Source: Ooceraea biroi
Lineage: Eukaryota > Arthropoda > Insecta > Hymenoptera > Formicidae
Reading direction: 5' to 3'
DNA length: 64,000 nucleotides
Assembly: GCF_003672135.1 (NCBI RefSeq)
Contig: NC_039510.1
Coordinates: 5,084,001-5,148,000 of the forward strand
In this document: one piece after another, positions 27,974 to 40,764 of the stretch
Position numbering within the stretch: the first letter of the stretch is position 1
How the letters are laid out: each line of letters opens with the position of its first letter
Program-made: the position numbers and the translations under genes
Notes under the pieces: model-generated
Seen by the model: only the letters and a program-made list of their open reading frames with translations
What the model was told of the DNA's origin: nothing
Databases searched by the model: none

Positions 27974-28699
27974 TTAAGGGGGGAGCCTGCTTTAGAACGC
28001 TGAAAATAAGGTATATTTTACGAATTGTTTTTGGAGAAACTATACAGCGGATCATTACAAAACTTTGATGCATTTATTAGTACATGTTTAAAGATAAAAA
28101 AAATATTTTTTTATTTGAATATATCGCTTGTAGAGGTCGTCCTGGAGAAATCTTAGTGCAGCCGCGTCGCCGGCATTGCAAATTGGTGAGCATTCTCCTG
28201 CCTCCAAATTTCGTCTAAACTGAAAAATTGAAATATCTTCTCGTTATTTATGAATTCCCATCGTCGATGAACCAAAGAGAGAGGAAAAAAGTTGAAAAGT
28301 GCCAAAATGGTGGAGCTTAGAACACAAAAGTACGATTTTTAGGCAAAGTTGTTGAACTTTTTCATGCAAAAGTAATTGTTTAACTTAATGTTTTTATGAA
28401 TATTAAAGGTTCATCGACGATGGGAATTCATAAATAACGAGAAAACATTTCAATTTTTCAGTTTGGATGAAATTTGGAGGCAGGAGATGCTCACCAATTT
28501 ACAATGCCGGCTGCACTAAGATGCCTCCAGGACGACCTCTACAGGCGATATATTCAAATAAAAAAATAATTTTTTTTATCTTTAAACATGTACTAATAAA
28601 TGCATCAAAGTTTTGTAATGATCCGCTGTATAGTTTCTCCAAAACAATTCGTAAAATTATACCTTATTTTCAACGTTCTAAAGCAGGCTCCCCCCTTAA
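27974..28699. mobile_element. TTAA-flanked fold-back MITE, copy 2 (inverted relative to copy 1)
   Basis: Same structure as the copy at 23,435: TTAA ends, GGGGGGAGCCTGC termini, arms 27,974-28,273 and 28,408-28,699, spacer of about 134 bp. Arm-specific differences show the orientation. The left arm here carries the GCCGCGTCGCCGGC block that lies in the right arm of copy 1, so the two copies are in opposite orientation. Similarity is very high with scattered single-base differences and small indels, which suggests fairly recent movement. Confidence 0.88.
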
Positions 28700-31600
28700 T
28701 TGCACGCGAGCCACTCGTGTCCCCGCAACAATGCGCCGAGTTGCACTGTTGCCGGTCGAAGTGACTTTCAATTGCGATTCTCGCAATTAGCGAGACCATG
28801 CCCTTCGCCAAGAGGCGGCCGCCTTAATCGACGTTGAAAAATAAATGCAATGATGGGCATTTCCCTCCCAATGTTAATAGCCGCAACAAGGACCGTCCGC
28901 GGTGCGGTCTTCTGTCGCTCTCGAGCGTTTGCATCTCATAAAATTACATAAATTCATATCAATTATCATATGTGAGAATTGTATAATTTACTGCGAAATT
29001 TATATGAATTAAAGGAATGGTAGGCGAGACATCAACTCGAAGGCGAAGGGTCGCCGGTACGGTTTCTGATCGTGGAACAGGCCACGCCGGGATTATCGGC
29101 CGGTGATCGCGATATTGGTCCTGATCGATTAATGGTGTCGATGCGAGCGAGCGTATCCGGCTCCGGTGCACCTGTCCGTTTCAGCTTGCAAACGCAAGCC
29201 GCGATGGGATCAGTGCCGAGGCGGGGTAGTCGCGGTCGCGGTCGATTAACTTACGTAATCACGCAAACACGGGAAGCACGACGCAAACGCGCGTTCTGTC
29301 ACTGCGCTCGTTTGTCTCACGGCGAGGTGCTCGCTCGCTGGTCCACGTCTCGATGTCTCTCGCAGCCGCGAATTTCCGGATAATCCGCGATCATCGCTTG
29401 CGATAATCGGCGCCGTTTGACAACGCGAGATGACGAGAACGCGCGACTTATGTTACTCCAATTACAATTACGTGCAAGCTGGGTCAACGTACCCGACATA
29501 TCCGCACGCGGAGTCACGAACGGCAGTATGAGTCGCGAGCGAGCCGCGCGCAGGCCGATAAGCGCAAGCCTCGCGCGTCGTCGCGCAGGCACGCGAGAAT
29601 TTCTCTACGACTCCGCCATAGGATCGCGCTAATTGCCGCTTGTTGCCCCTCGTCGTTTGCTTGCGGAGATTGTTGCCGCGAAGCCGGCACGAGAACTGCG
29701 CTTCGGCTCCCTCGCCGGCTGCCCTTGCGGCGTATCGTGTTACCTTGCTGGATCTGAGATAGGACGGCCATCCACGTGGCCTTGGTATCAGAAAGTACCC
29801 GGCGCCGATTACTGCCGATTGCCGCTGGTATAAAATACAAACTAAAACACAGAACATATGTGATTTACATAAAAAATAATATATAATCTAGGTATAATGT
29901 ATAATTTAAAATATAAGAGAAAATCGGTAGAGAGTCGATCCGCGCATCCAACTTGTTTTCTCCAGCTGTTTTCACACACGTGCATGAAGCGAAGCAGGCT
30001 TGAGCGAGCAGATTTAGCTTCGGCGCGCTTACACATCGTGTGTGCATCGTCCTGCACCATCTTTCGCTTCGCATCGCTCGCGAATAATGGGTGATTTATT
30101 ACGGGGTGTGCTCGCGCCAACAAAAATGATACGGCTCGGGTAGACCGGTACCTACGATCGAACGGAACGGCGCGCCGTCACGGCAGTTTTATTATCGCTT
30201 CTGCGCTACCGTTCGCCAGGCGAGAGAGTTACGGCGACGAGAAGCATGCGGTCGGATAAAAATGGGTCGAGGAGCACCGACAGCGCGGGCTGGCACCTCG
30301 TCATAAACGTCATCCTCGTGGCGTTTATTAAATTACAGAGCTGCTCGCCGACCGAGCATCGTTGTTTTTTCGCCCGTGCCTTCCCGGGGGATAAATCGTC
30401 GGGGAATTCCGATTGAGACGTCGGCGGAATCGAGTAGCGAGAGGTATTAATTAAATGGGCGGTAAGGCGCGCGTGTATATTCGATGAACGTTTCGTTGGT
30501 CCCGAGCAGATAAAAAAATCGATCTCGCGATCGTCTCTGTTCAAGAGAAGCTTTCCAATTTGAGTTAACGTTTGGGTACTCGGTCAAGTTTGAGCACGCG
30601 AAAATTCAAGCACGTTGCAACAGCAGTTCGCGATACTGTTAGGAATCGTTATCTGATGATCAGATACAACCTGGGAATTAGTGCAAAAATTTTTTGGTCA
30701 GCGATTTATTTATTCGCGCGGTCTCTTCTGCGGATACTCCGCTCATAAAAGAGAACCCCACATGTTCCATTCGACGAAGCAAGCATCACGTTCCGGGATA
30801 ACCGAGGACTTAATTAGCCCGTTACCGGGATCACAAAGGCGCGACGATACAAGCTAAATCCGCGCGATTTTAAATAAAACATACGTAATTGCTGCGTAAA
30901 CAGCTTACTCCGAAAATTGCCGAGACCATATTTTCTGTGTACATAATTATTTCCGTAATTAATTAGTCATCTAATTGCCCACGTCCACGGCGGTCACTTA
31001 ATCGTTTACTTTTCTTTAATAGCACGCTGCCATTTGGGGAAGAAGCAGGGAAAGGAAGAGACATTTGCACGCGCGAATTACGTTCGACCGCGTTAGAACT
31101 CACGTTGTCTCAAGAACCTATCATTAAAATAACAAGGTGGCGAGTTTCAGCACGCTCTATATACGCTCGATTTTATAGGTCGATATTTCAAGTGAATTGG
31201 ACGGCTGCGATTTATCCAAGTTGAAGTTCAAGTGCGGCTATTGTTTAGACTCGTCAATGACACGTTGAAAGGAGACACTTTCGGAAAGCATGGGAGCCCT
31301 TGTTTCTATCCTGTCACGCGTACTCGTTGCAACGCAATCGCGTACACTCTCCCATGCGTATTGAGTCGCGCCACGCACGTTCACGGCGCACGTTCCACGC
31401 TGCGAATCGCCGATCAGTCGCATCCTCCGACCTCGTTCCCTCTCTCTATCTCTCTTCTATTCTCCTGTTCTTGCACTGCGGCTTTTGTTGTCTTGTTTCA
31501 CATTAACGCTCTTGATAAGCAAGGCTGTTAAGTTGCGACGAGAGACTTTAACGAGTATCCGTATCGTTAGCCTTTTTCTGAATGGTGAGCGAGCGCTGAT

Positions 31601-31964
31601 AACGCATATCGCAGCTGACGGACGAGAGTTCATTCCAATAAGTAATGAACAATAAGATTGCGTGTACAACATGAATATGTTATACAAGATGTTCCAAGAT
31701 ACACCGATGGGACTCGTGCTCTCTCGACTGCGAAGTCTTCGAGCAATTTGGAGATCATTATTATTGCTTGGAAAATTTGATGATGGAAATAAAACATAAT
31801 TTCTTTCCGTGACACGATTTCTGATGATAGTAGTAGATAGATGATAGACTCTTATAAGCCTTCATGTATATTTGATAACTATTTTTAGGTAAGAATCGGC
31901 TATCAAGCGTGGATTTATTGAATGGCCGTCCATGCTCTATAGTCGTTACGCATAAATGTTTTGT

Positions 31965-31980
31965 TATATATATATATATA
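31965..31980. repeat. TA dinucleotide microsatellite
   Basis: Perfect TA run of about eight units in AT-rich surroundings. Confidence 0.8.
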
Positions 31981-32344
31981 TCTATAATATATCTACGTAT
32001 TTTATAATAAATTCTCGAGTAATTGTGTCGCCGAGCCGAGCCGGCGTTTGGTCGATACGGCGCCTCCTGACTCCGATATTGGTCTACATTGCTTTCACTT
32101 TTGTCGAATTCTTACTTTCCCATGGTCACACCGCGAGGATTATCCGAGTTCTACTGCGATTGCTCTATCGCGCGAGTTTACGAAAGATCCCGGGAATTGC
32201 ACCGTGTTAAAACAGGACGTTGCGCGATGTAAGAAGGAAAGATCAGAATAGAAACCGTCTCGCCAAATCGAGCAGCGCAACAGCTGCCGGCGCGAAAGTC
32301 TCACCCTACTCGCGTATTCGATTAAATTCCGATTCCTACGTCTG

Positions 32345-32363
32345 TCTCTCTCTCTCTCTCTCT
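32345..32363. repeat. TC dinucleotide microsatellite
   Basis: TC run of about nine units within a longer pyrimidine tract. Confidence 0.8.
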
Positions 32364-35266
32364 TCCATTCTCTTTTTCTCTTTCATTGTTTCTCTCTCAA
32401 TGTGTAATTTCGGAAAGTACCGAGACGCTGCGTCGGGCGCAGCTGTGTAAAGCGCGATAATTCGCGTTCACTGTGTTTTTCCTCGATCGAAATATCGTGC
32501 ACACGTCTCTCCTCCAGATTTATCGTTAACGAGATGTTCGCTGGCGCATTCGTAACACGTGGCGCGCATCTGCTGTCCGGTGAATCGTGGCTGCTGCTGC
32601 GCTCGCGATGGAAATGGAAATCACGTTCGTCAAGTCGCGCTTGCTGTCCGTTCCGATATTACAACACCGTAATCGTAACGTCACGAATTGATATCTGAAC
32701 TATAATTCCTCATCTTTGCGAGTCGCGTGAATTAAATTCACAGTTAATTGTAATTATGATACGTGCTCTTTAATTCGCATGTAATATTTTACATGACATC
32801 GTGGCATCAGATACCCTGCGCGATATATAATTCCCGGGCACAACCCTTCTCGCGCTAATGGCGACGAGTTGCTCGCGTGTCGGACGGGAGCGGTTCCGGC
32901 GGTTCATCTTCGTAATGCGCGTCCGCGCGTTCGGTATGACATTAAAGCACGAGCGTGAATGAAGCACGCACGTGAGTCGAGTGCAACCGTTGCACGCCAT
33001 AATCGTCCATTACAGCGGGAGGGCGTCGTGAAAGCGAAATTGTGGGAGTTGGAAGAAACCCGCTCCCGCTCCACTTTTCTAGTTAATTGTTCGACTGACT
33101 CGGAATCGCGCTGAGAATCGACTGGGACTCCACGTGACGACATGCTGCTTCCAACATCGTCATCGCCGAGGGAGATTCCGTTTGAAATCGGAGGAATACG
33201 AGAAAGCTCTTCTGACGTCTACGATTCGTCATCGACTTGGCGAGTGTTCAATTTTGATCCTTCGTTGCGACATTTTGATAAATCGATATCGGGAATCGCG
33301 CGCTTAAAATACAGGCGGAGAGTGGCTGGAGATCTTCATTAATAAAGCGGAGAATGCGACTTTATCTCGGGCGGTCAAGCACTCGAGTCGTTTTAGCACG
33401 TGGCAGTGCCACATGGATTGCTCCACTCGAGTATTTTAGGAATTATCTCGCTGGTCATCGAAGCTGTGATCCGACCGAAATAACCGTAACACTATACAGG
33501 CATCCGGGATTACTCCACTCGTCCGGCTGGACGAGATTACTCCGTGTCGCTCCGAGAGTCCGCTCTTCCTCGCGGAGGTTTATGATTTACTTTCGATATC
33601 GCTCTGGAGCGATATGTTGGATCGTTCCTGGCAACGCGTTTCACCGTTCGCGCGATCGTCGGGGAATATTAGGGGCGGCGAGAGCACCCGGAACGATCTC
33701 GCATTCCCCGCATCGTGATGACTCGCGGCGATTGGAGGAAGTTGAATGCAGGTGTGCCCTTCCTCTCTCCAGCCCCGCGATGAAAAATCAACGGTAATGA
33801 ACGAGCCGGGAAAACGGCACGACATAAAGTACGTCGGGAAAACGAGCGGTTGGGAGATGCAGGTCGCAGGGCTGTAATTTCGCGGATACGTACCAGTCTT
33901 TCTTGCACCGGGTACGAGAATCGAGAAAATGATTAGAGGAACAGGCCGGCGGTTCGCGTTCCCGGAATGATAGCGGCGACCGATCCGAGACGGGCACATC
34001 CGGCGTCGCGGGATCCGCAATTAGGATCGCGGGATTCGTCATTAGGTGCCGCCGTGATTCGCGTCCTCCACCGAGTCCACGTCGAGCGCAAATCGCAAAC
34101 CCCGCTAACGATCGGTGATTTGTGGCATGCGCGAAGAGAGTGCGAGTCGCGCGTCGAGGCGTGCTCGCCGGAAATGATCGGGTCGCCGTTCGTGATTGAA
34201 TTTACGCGATTTCGCAGGGCTGCTGGCGGTCGGTCGAATTATTCGAACCAGTTGTTGCGCTTCTTGGGTCGGCCTCAGTTAGACAGCCTGGACCCCAGAT
34301 ATGCAATTATTTTAAGATCGCGACGCGATGTCCGCGGGCCACCGAGTAGTCACTTTCGCCGCGCAAACAAAGTGAGAGAGATGGGAAATGAGAGACAGAG
34401 AGGAAGAGAGAGAAAAAGACGACGATGATTGCTCCAATATGATCGCGGCGAGCCGAACTGCCGGAAGTGTTACGTCGACGACGCATTTTTGTACCGGTGG
34501 CTTGTCTCTCGCGGCGGATCATGTAATCGCACATTTCACGCTGTTGTCGCGAAGGCGACGCAGATCCGGCACATTAATCTTTCGTTATGTATCTTTTTTC
34601 TGAGTGTAGAGAGCGGTACCTGGAAAGTGTACGTGTTTTATTGCAATTCGCCGTGTTTCGAGGTGTTCTGGGAGCCAACTAATTTATCCGAGATTGCGCG
34701 CGCGTGTTTATGATTCCGGCAAATTTAACGATGATCTTTATTTTGTGTTACGTAAGCGTGGATTCGATCGAATAATAAATATCTGATAAATGCAGGCGGA
34801 AATAATTGCTCTGTACGCAGCAGCGATGGAATTTTAAATCGCCCCGATGTTATACTTCCGCTCTAACGCGTCCAATTTATCGCGCAGGAGCTCTCCTACC
34901 GACCATCACCTCGTTTCGGAAGTCAAGACACACGGAAGGTGATCGAGAATATTAATTAAGCCGGAGAGAATAACCGAGATTCCGGACATCGGTCATTAGA
35001 GGCTAACAGCATATTACATTCCTGCAGGAATTCCCGGGAGAAAGCATAATTGAACGTGATTGTAGCTTCGTGTGTTGGCAGTACGACTTGAAATTGTTTG
35101 CCGTATATCTTCTATTATTGCCGATATCCATAATTTATTTAGCATGCTCCTTTTAGGATGCAACGTTTACGCTGCAATATTTTATTCAGTTTATGCGCTT
35201 CTGGAAATACTGATTGCATCGTGGAGATCATGAAATCTCTCGTGGATCTCGAGATCCGTTCGTTAC

Positions 35267-35297
35267 AGAGAGAAAGAGAAAGAGAAAGAGAGAGAGA
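35267..35297. repeat. AG/AAAG purine microsatellite
   Basis: Alternating AGAGAA and AGAG units. A similar, less regular purine tract lies at 34,376-34,422. Confidence 0.75.
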
Positions 35298-36616
35298 CAA
35301 TCGGACGATACTTAAAATTTCATTTTATGTAAGGCGGTTGGAAATTGGGTCCATGGCCGGACGGACGCAGAATCGCACACGAGATGACAGCTGGCCAGCG
35401 TATGTCCTTATATCGATGTGCCGATCGATAAATTCCATAACAGGACACCGTTGACCAGTATTATGTAAACCCTCAGGGACCGAGCGGACGAGGCAATCGG
35501 GTCACCAGTCGGCTGATCGAGTTTCCACTGCGACTTGTCACGAGTTTGGGTGATCCGACATTTTTTAATCTTCTGCGAGCTGAAACCATCTCGAAAAATC
35601 GACCGGCATTAATTGTTTCCGTCATCCGTGTCATACGATCGCGAAGACCTAGTTCGGTCGTCGATTTTTTCACCAATCTCTCTTTTCTTGCGTGTATTGC
35701 CTACACAGTATTCGAAGCTTAATGATAGTCGCCGGCGTTAACGAACTTTTCGAAAGCGATCGGATATTTTGCGCAATAGAAAGTGAAATCGCTGTGAAGT
35801 GCCAAAGAAAATGCAGAGGCGCTAATAACATGCCCAAGTTCTTTTTCTTTCTTGCTGGGCGATGATTTAGTCTTCCACCTTTTCTAGCAGTAAACTATGT
35901 CCATCCGATTGTATGTTCGATTTACATAAAATAGTGATCGCTTGTAAAACGAACTCGCTCGACCATTAACAATTTGCATTGAAAATCTTTTCTCGTTTCA
36001 CATTTCGCAGCAAGGTTCGAACAGTTGAGTCTTCTGTTGCCTGTAGTAACCACTTGGGAGACGCTGAGCAGAATTGAAAATAGAGGGGGACCAATGTCTG
36101 GCTGAGCACCGCAAGATGAATGGGCTGCGTAAACATGCAATAGAAAATCGGCTGGAATGGAAAGCCGCGCCGCGTCAGCAGTCCTACTTCTCGCAGCATC
36201 GATATTGACCTTGCGACGCGGTCGGGTCTCACGAGTCATTCGTTCTTGTCGAATCCATGGTGATCCGGCCGATTCTAGGCGAGGAACGTCGCAACGAAAA
36301 CGTCAATCGATCTCCAGGCACTGCAATCGGTATACCTCCTGCATCGCGACGCGAGTGGAACGTCGCGAATCGCTCGTTTATCAGGTGATCCCGTGGTCCA
36401 TTTGTGGATGTGCTCTTTTACGCTGGAACGCTTCGTATTTCTCGATGATATCTCGACCGGTGAGAACGAAAGTCGAATCGATCATTTCGATCGCGAGAGA
36501 AATGCTCGGCACGGTCTAGGCTAACGGAAAAATTTCGGCAGTTTTTCGGCGAAGCTCGCCTCGTGACGTTCTCTTGAATTATTTAATTCTCTCGCAAATA
36601 AATGTCAAGGTATATA

Positions 36617-37445
36617 CAGGGTGAGGCACCTAAAACAGGTCACCTGAATATCTCGGCTGTTATTGGTGATAGAAAAAAATGTGTCAGACCAAACATGCAT
36701 GGTTTCGAGGGACACATAATTTGTTCTAAATAGTTATTAGGTGGACGCGTAGAGGTGTGTTTTTTACGTACCATCTAGTAGAGCGTTTGAAGATGCGCAC
36801 ATTGATCTACGGGTCAAAATCATTCAAGGTCACTGAAGGCTAAAATTTCTAAGTGCTAGAACTTTTTCATTTCTGAGTTTACGGTATTTTCAATAGCAGA
36901 GAACTCTAGGCAATATAAAAAATAATGATATCATCAACTCAGAACTTCCCGGAAAAGAAAAAATTTCTAACGGCTAGAACTTTTTCATTTCTGAATTTAC
37001 GGTATTTTCAATAGCAGAGAACTCTAGGCAATATAAAAAATAATGATATCATCAACTCAGAACTTCTCGGAAAAGAAAAAATTTCTAAGGGCTAGAACTT
37101 TTTCATTTCTGAGTTTACAGTATTTTTAATAGCAGAGAACTCTAGGCAATATAAAGTAAATTATTTTCCCTTGCAGTTGGCCTTCAGTGACCTTGAATGA
37201 TTTTAACCCGTAGATCAATGTGCGCATCTTCAAACGCTCTACTAGATGGCACGTAAAAAACATATCATATCATTTAAAAAAACCAAGTTGACCTTCATAT
37301 GACCTCTACGCGTCCACCTAATAAAAAATTATTTAGAACAAATTATGTGTCCCTCGAAACCATGCAAGTTTGGTCTGACACATTTTTTTCTATCACCAAT
37401 AACAGCCGAGATAATCAGGTGGCCTGTTTTAGGTGCCTCACCCTG
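36617..37445. mobile_element. CAGGGTG-ended inverted-repeat element with internal tandem array
   Basis: The left end is CAGGGTGAGGCACCTAAAAC and the right end is its reverse complement. Both are flanked by TATA. The arms are 36,617-36,840 and 37,180-37,445; the right arm carries an extra stretch of about 40 bp of AT-rich sequence near 37,261-37,300. Between the arms lies a 118-bp tandem array. No transposase is encoded. Sharing of the CAGGGTG end and TATA flank with 12,036-12,312 suggests a common mobilising enzyme, which is inference. Confidence 0.85.
36842..37156. repeat. 118-bp tandem repeat, about 2.7 copies
   Basis: Units start at 36,842, 36,960 and 37,078 with AAAATTTCTAA, followed by a GCTAGAACTTTTTCATTTCTG block and a GAACTCTAGGCAATATAAA block. 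The third unit is cut short at about 80 bp. Each full unit carries three AGAACT words. The array forms the spacer of the surrounding inverted-repeat element. Confidence 0.9.
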
Positions 37446-40011
37446 TATAATAATTCTGTGGTTGAACAGCAATCTGAAGAGATAAGGTACCGGATTAGGT
37501 ATTGGAAATTCGATTGAATACTGCACACAGTCGAGTGGCACGAGTCAAGGTCTGCTGCGAGGATCATCGTCCTCCGCCGAGAATATTCGGTTTCAATGTC
37601 GAAGGTCGAGTACTTTGAGGCTGGAAAGTAACCACATGATTGTTGCACTGATCTACTTCTGAGCAACATTGTTGATACTGGTAATTGACTGATCCTAATT
37701 TATAGTGTATCATTGAAGTTCACGCTGGTTGCTCAGATTTACTATCGTGCGTTAGTTAATACATTGTTTCGGTAGTTAATCACTGTAATTTCATGTGCAT
37801 TTCCTGATGCAAACGGATATCATTGAGAGAGAAATAATTGTCTGATAAAGTAATTACATTCCTGCATACGTTTACGACACGTGTTTGCCACGAACGAGCG
37901 CCTGGACATGTTTGAATGTATTCGCTACGTTAATTTCAATCCTGCCGTATGCACATTATTTTCTCTCATTTATAAGTTGCTTTTTATATAAATTTTTTAT
38001 ATGATTGATACAGTTGCTCATGTACTGAAGCAAAAAATCATTATTCACGCTGCGTTACGTTCGATGTCGTAATGTTTCCATCGCAACACCGCATTAGAGT
38101 TTTGTTGAATTTTCGAACTGAATGTGATGTTTTGCGTATCGTTACGTTTTAAATGTTGCGCTGCGACGACCCAGATCCGTGCGATTACTCATCCCAGGAT
38201 CAAATCTACCGACAATTTCATACGTTTTGCGCCGAAGAAGCCAGGCGTGCCGAAGGAAGGCAATTTACTCGATGGCAGACGATTCTTTTGTGGGAATAAA
38301 TTACGTGGGAAAGTTCGTAGAAATTTTCACGGGTCAGCCTATAGAAACTGCTTCCTAGTTACCGCGACGTCTCGCGTGTCACAAACCCCATTACTCATCA
38401 GCGACTCCCTTGACCCGCATACGGCCCGCCGCCAATGCTCCGATCTATCTTCGATGAATTTTCAGTAATTAAGTCCCTGAGATTTCGAGACCATTCAAAG
38501 CCAATCAATGCTGATCAATGCTAGTGATAGATCAGATCAGCAAGACCCGATTAGAGAAAGCCTCATCGAGCTCATTTTCTATCAATTGACTCTCGTTCAC
38601 GGATTTCGTGCAAGTCACTCAGAAATTACAGTAATTTCGCCGAATGTTACTCGATATCGTGCACCACGATAGTATGTATTAATCAAGGTATACGTACTTA
38701 AACCACGTACTTTGAATCTTCAGTGAAACCGGAATAAGGCTGGAAATTGGTAGTTTAAGATAATTTGAGGAAAAGTTATTTCACTTGTCTCTCTATCTTC
38801 CTCATATTTCATCCTGCATTTTTCACTGATGAGAATGTTTTAAATATAACACATGCATTATTATACCAATACATTTAACGTGATATTATAGTATTAGGTC
38901 ATTAACTAAATCAATTAATTAAATAATTCAGGTCGCATCTAGATGACAATGAATCAAATTAAACACATACTTATGACAGTACATAGCTTATCGTGTATTA
39001 ATTTTATAACAGGAACCTTTAAAAAATGAAAAATAAAAAACAAAATTTTCCAAAGCATCGCTATAATATTTGTATCATTTATTTATTGCAGACGCAACCC
39101 GGATTATTTAGTTAATGATCTAATATTATAATATTATGTAAATATATGCATTGAATGATTCTTCTTTCAAAAATGCCCCTATAATACGCGTTCATCAAAG
39201 CCACTTTCGATCAGGGTGCTCGAAATACTTTGCCAACGTATCTTCAGGGCTTTCCGAGGGATATTTGCCGAGACAGCCATCCACATTGCGCACAGCTGGC
39301 CGATCCTTGGAGTACGACCTTTCCGTGGCTTCGTTCTTTCGTGCTGGCGCCCACATATCGCCGATAACAGATAGTCTCCCCGGCGAGTTCGTTACCGAGA
39401 GTGCCGTGAACTTGAAGCGTAACGAGTGTAGCCTCACGCAAGTCCAACCGCGCGCGCTTCGATCCGCGCGGAATATTCGCGGAGCGAGTCAAAAACGCGT
39501 GGTGCTGAATATTCTCAAGAAGCGGAAAATTCAAGATGAAGCGTACGGAGCTGCTCGGCTCGATTTTTCACGCGGTCGATGCTCGTTCGTGGATCACGAG
39601 GAGCGTATTATCGTGTGCGTGCGTGACGTGGAACACGCGGTCTCCGCCACCCATTGTCCGTGTCGAGATTAAGTGGATGCGTGCGTGTACCTTGTCGCAT
39701 TAAACCGCGTCCTTGAGACGCGACACCACTCTGAGTACTATACTTGACCGTGCTCTACTCACGCGTGCACAAGAGGAGGTTTCTTCAAGTAGTTCTCCAA
39801 GTTGTTGCCTCTCGGCGGCTACCATAGTTTGCGACCGGTACTTTGGTCTCCTATGCGCTCGGATGCATATTTGAAACGGGGTAATGGCTATTTAGCGAAC
39901 AAGGATGCTTGCGGTTCTCCACCCGAGAACTAGAACTAGACTTGAACTTTATCTCGCAATGGATCGATCAGAGATTAGAGTTGCAGGTTCACTTAGAATT
40001 AATTGGAAAGG
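37446..40011. other. gene-free region 5
   Basis: No supported gene. An open frame of 173 codons at 39,151-39,672 (+) overlaps two open frames on the minus strand. None has flanking splice signals I trust or a recognisable domain, so I leave them unannotated. AT-rich sequence dominates 38,820-39,150. Confidence 0.55.
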
Positions 40012-40021
40012 CGCATTTTCT
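40012..40021. repeat. left 10-bp target-site duplication
   Basis: CGCATTTTCT directly abuts the left end of the fold-back element at 40,022. It recurs in the same orientation at 41,067-41,076 immediately after the right end. Confidence 0.8.
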
Positions 40022-40160
40022 GTGTGTGTGTGAAGCTGGCGTATCATTTCGCGAAAAATCATTAATTATTGAGAGTTCTGGCTCCCTTTTTAATAGTTCT
40101 AGAGTTCCTGATAGGTTTAACACATAGTTCTGGCCATTAAAGCGAAAAAATCGCATAGTG

Positions 40161-40198
40161 CAAAGTGAGACGCCAACTTCACGCAGCGTCTCACTTTG
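40161..40198. repeat. 13-bp stem hairpin inside the left arm
   Basis: CAAAGTGAGACGC (40,161-40,173) pairs perfectly with GCGTCTCACTTTG (40,186-40,198) over a 12-base loop. The matching place in the right arm (about 40,891-40,930) has lost part of the pairing through two base changes. Confidence 0.85.
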
Positions 40199-40436
40199 TC
40201 CTGCGACAGTTTCCGCCATAATTCCGGCTAGATTTTAAAAGATCTACAGTTCTACATGAGTTCTAGAAAGAGTTCTAGCGAAAAAAATTTTTTTCATCTT
40301 TTTATAATTATTAAAGCTAAAAAATGTTTAAGGGAATGACGACTGGTTAATTTCAGAGAGTTCTGTGCTTTATGAAATATTTCTCGTGTAGTTTTGAACA
40401 TATTTAATCATTTTCCAAAGTTCTGAATGCAAATGT

Positions 40437-40764
40437 CTCCGTAGATACGTCTTTCTCGGACGATAAAAATTTTTTATTAAATAATTGTTAATGTTTGCGG
40501 TCAGAACTCTTTGGAATACGCTTAAATACGTTCAGAACTACACGAGAAATATTTTAATCTTCACAGAACTCTCGAAAATTGACCGGCGTCTCACATATAT
40601 CTCCGTAGATACGTCTTTCTCGGACGATAAAAAGTTTTTGTTAAATAATTGTTAATGTTTGCATTCAGAACTCTTTGGAAAATGGTTAAATATGTTGAGA
40701 ACTACACGAGAAATATTTCATAAAGCACAGAACTCTCTGAAATTAACCAGTCGTCATTCCCTTA
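40437..40764. repeat. 164-bp direct repeat, two diverged units
   Basis: CTCCGTAGATACGTCTTTCT starts at 40,437 and again at 40,601. Both units continue through a shared AATAATTGTTAATGTTTGC block and an ACACGAGAAATATTT block. The second unit runs into the right inverted-repeat arm, so the array overlaps the arm as in Foldback-type elements. Confidence 0.85.

Larger units (their letters stand above)
28700..36616. other. gene-free region 4
   Basis: No supported gene. It holds a TA run at 31,965, a TC run at 32,345 and AG-rich tracts at about 34,376 and 35,267. A decayed ATACAAGATGTTCCA word at 31,683 weakly resembles the CAGGGTGTCC ends seen elsewhere. The longer open frames (33,354-34,428, plus strand and its antisense) are CpG-rich with no recognisable protein. 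Confidence 0.6.

Noticed and set aside
23368..28790. Similar open frames of about 100 codons at 23,368-23,661 (-) and 28,467-28,790 (+)
   Set aside because: They lie in equivalent arms of the two TTAA fold-back elements and run out into unrelated flanks. Similarity is due to the repeat, not to a gene.
33354..34428. Plus-strand open frames of 147 and 153 codons
   Set aside because: No domain, no coding-like composition, and equally long frames on the other strand.
39151..39672. 173-codon open frame (+) with overlapping minus-strand frames
   Set aside because: Three frames are open together in a CpG-rich, stop-poor stretch. No splice signals or recognisable family support any of them.
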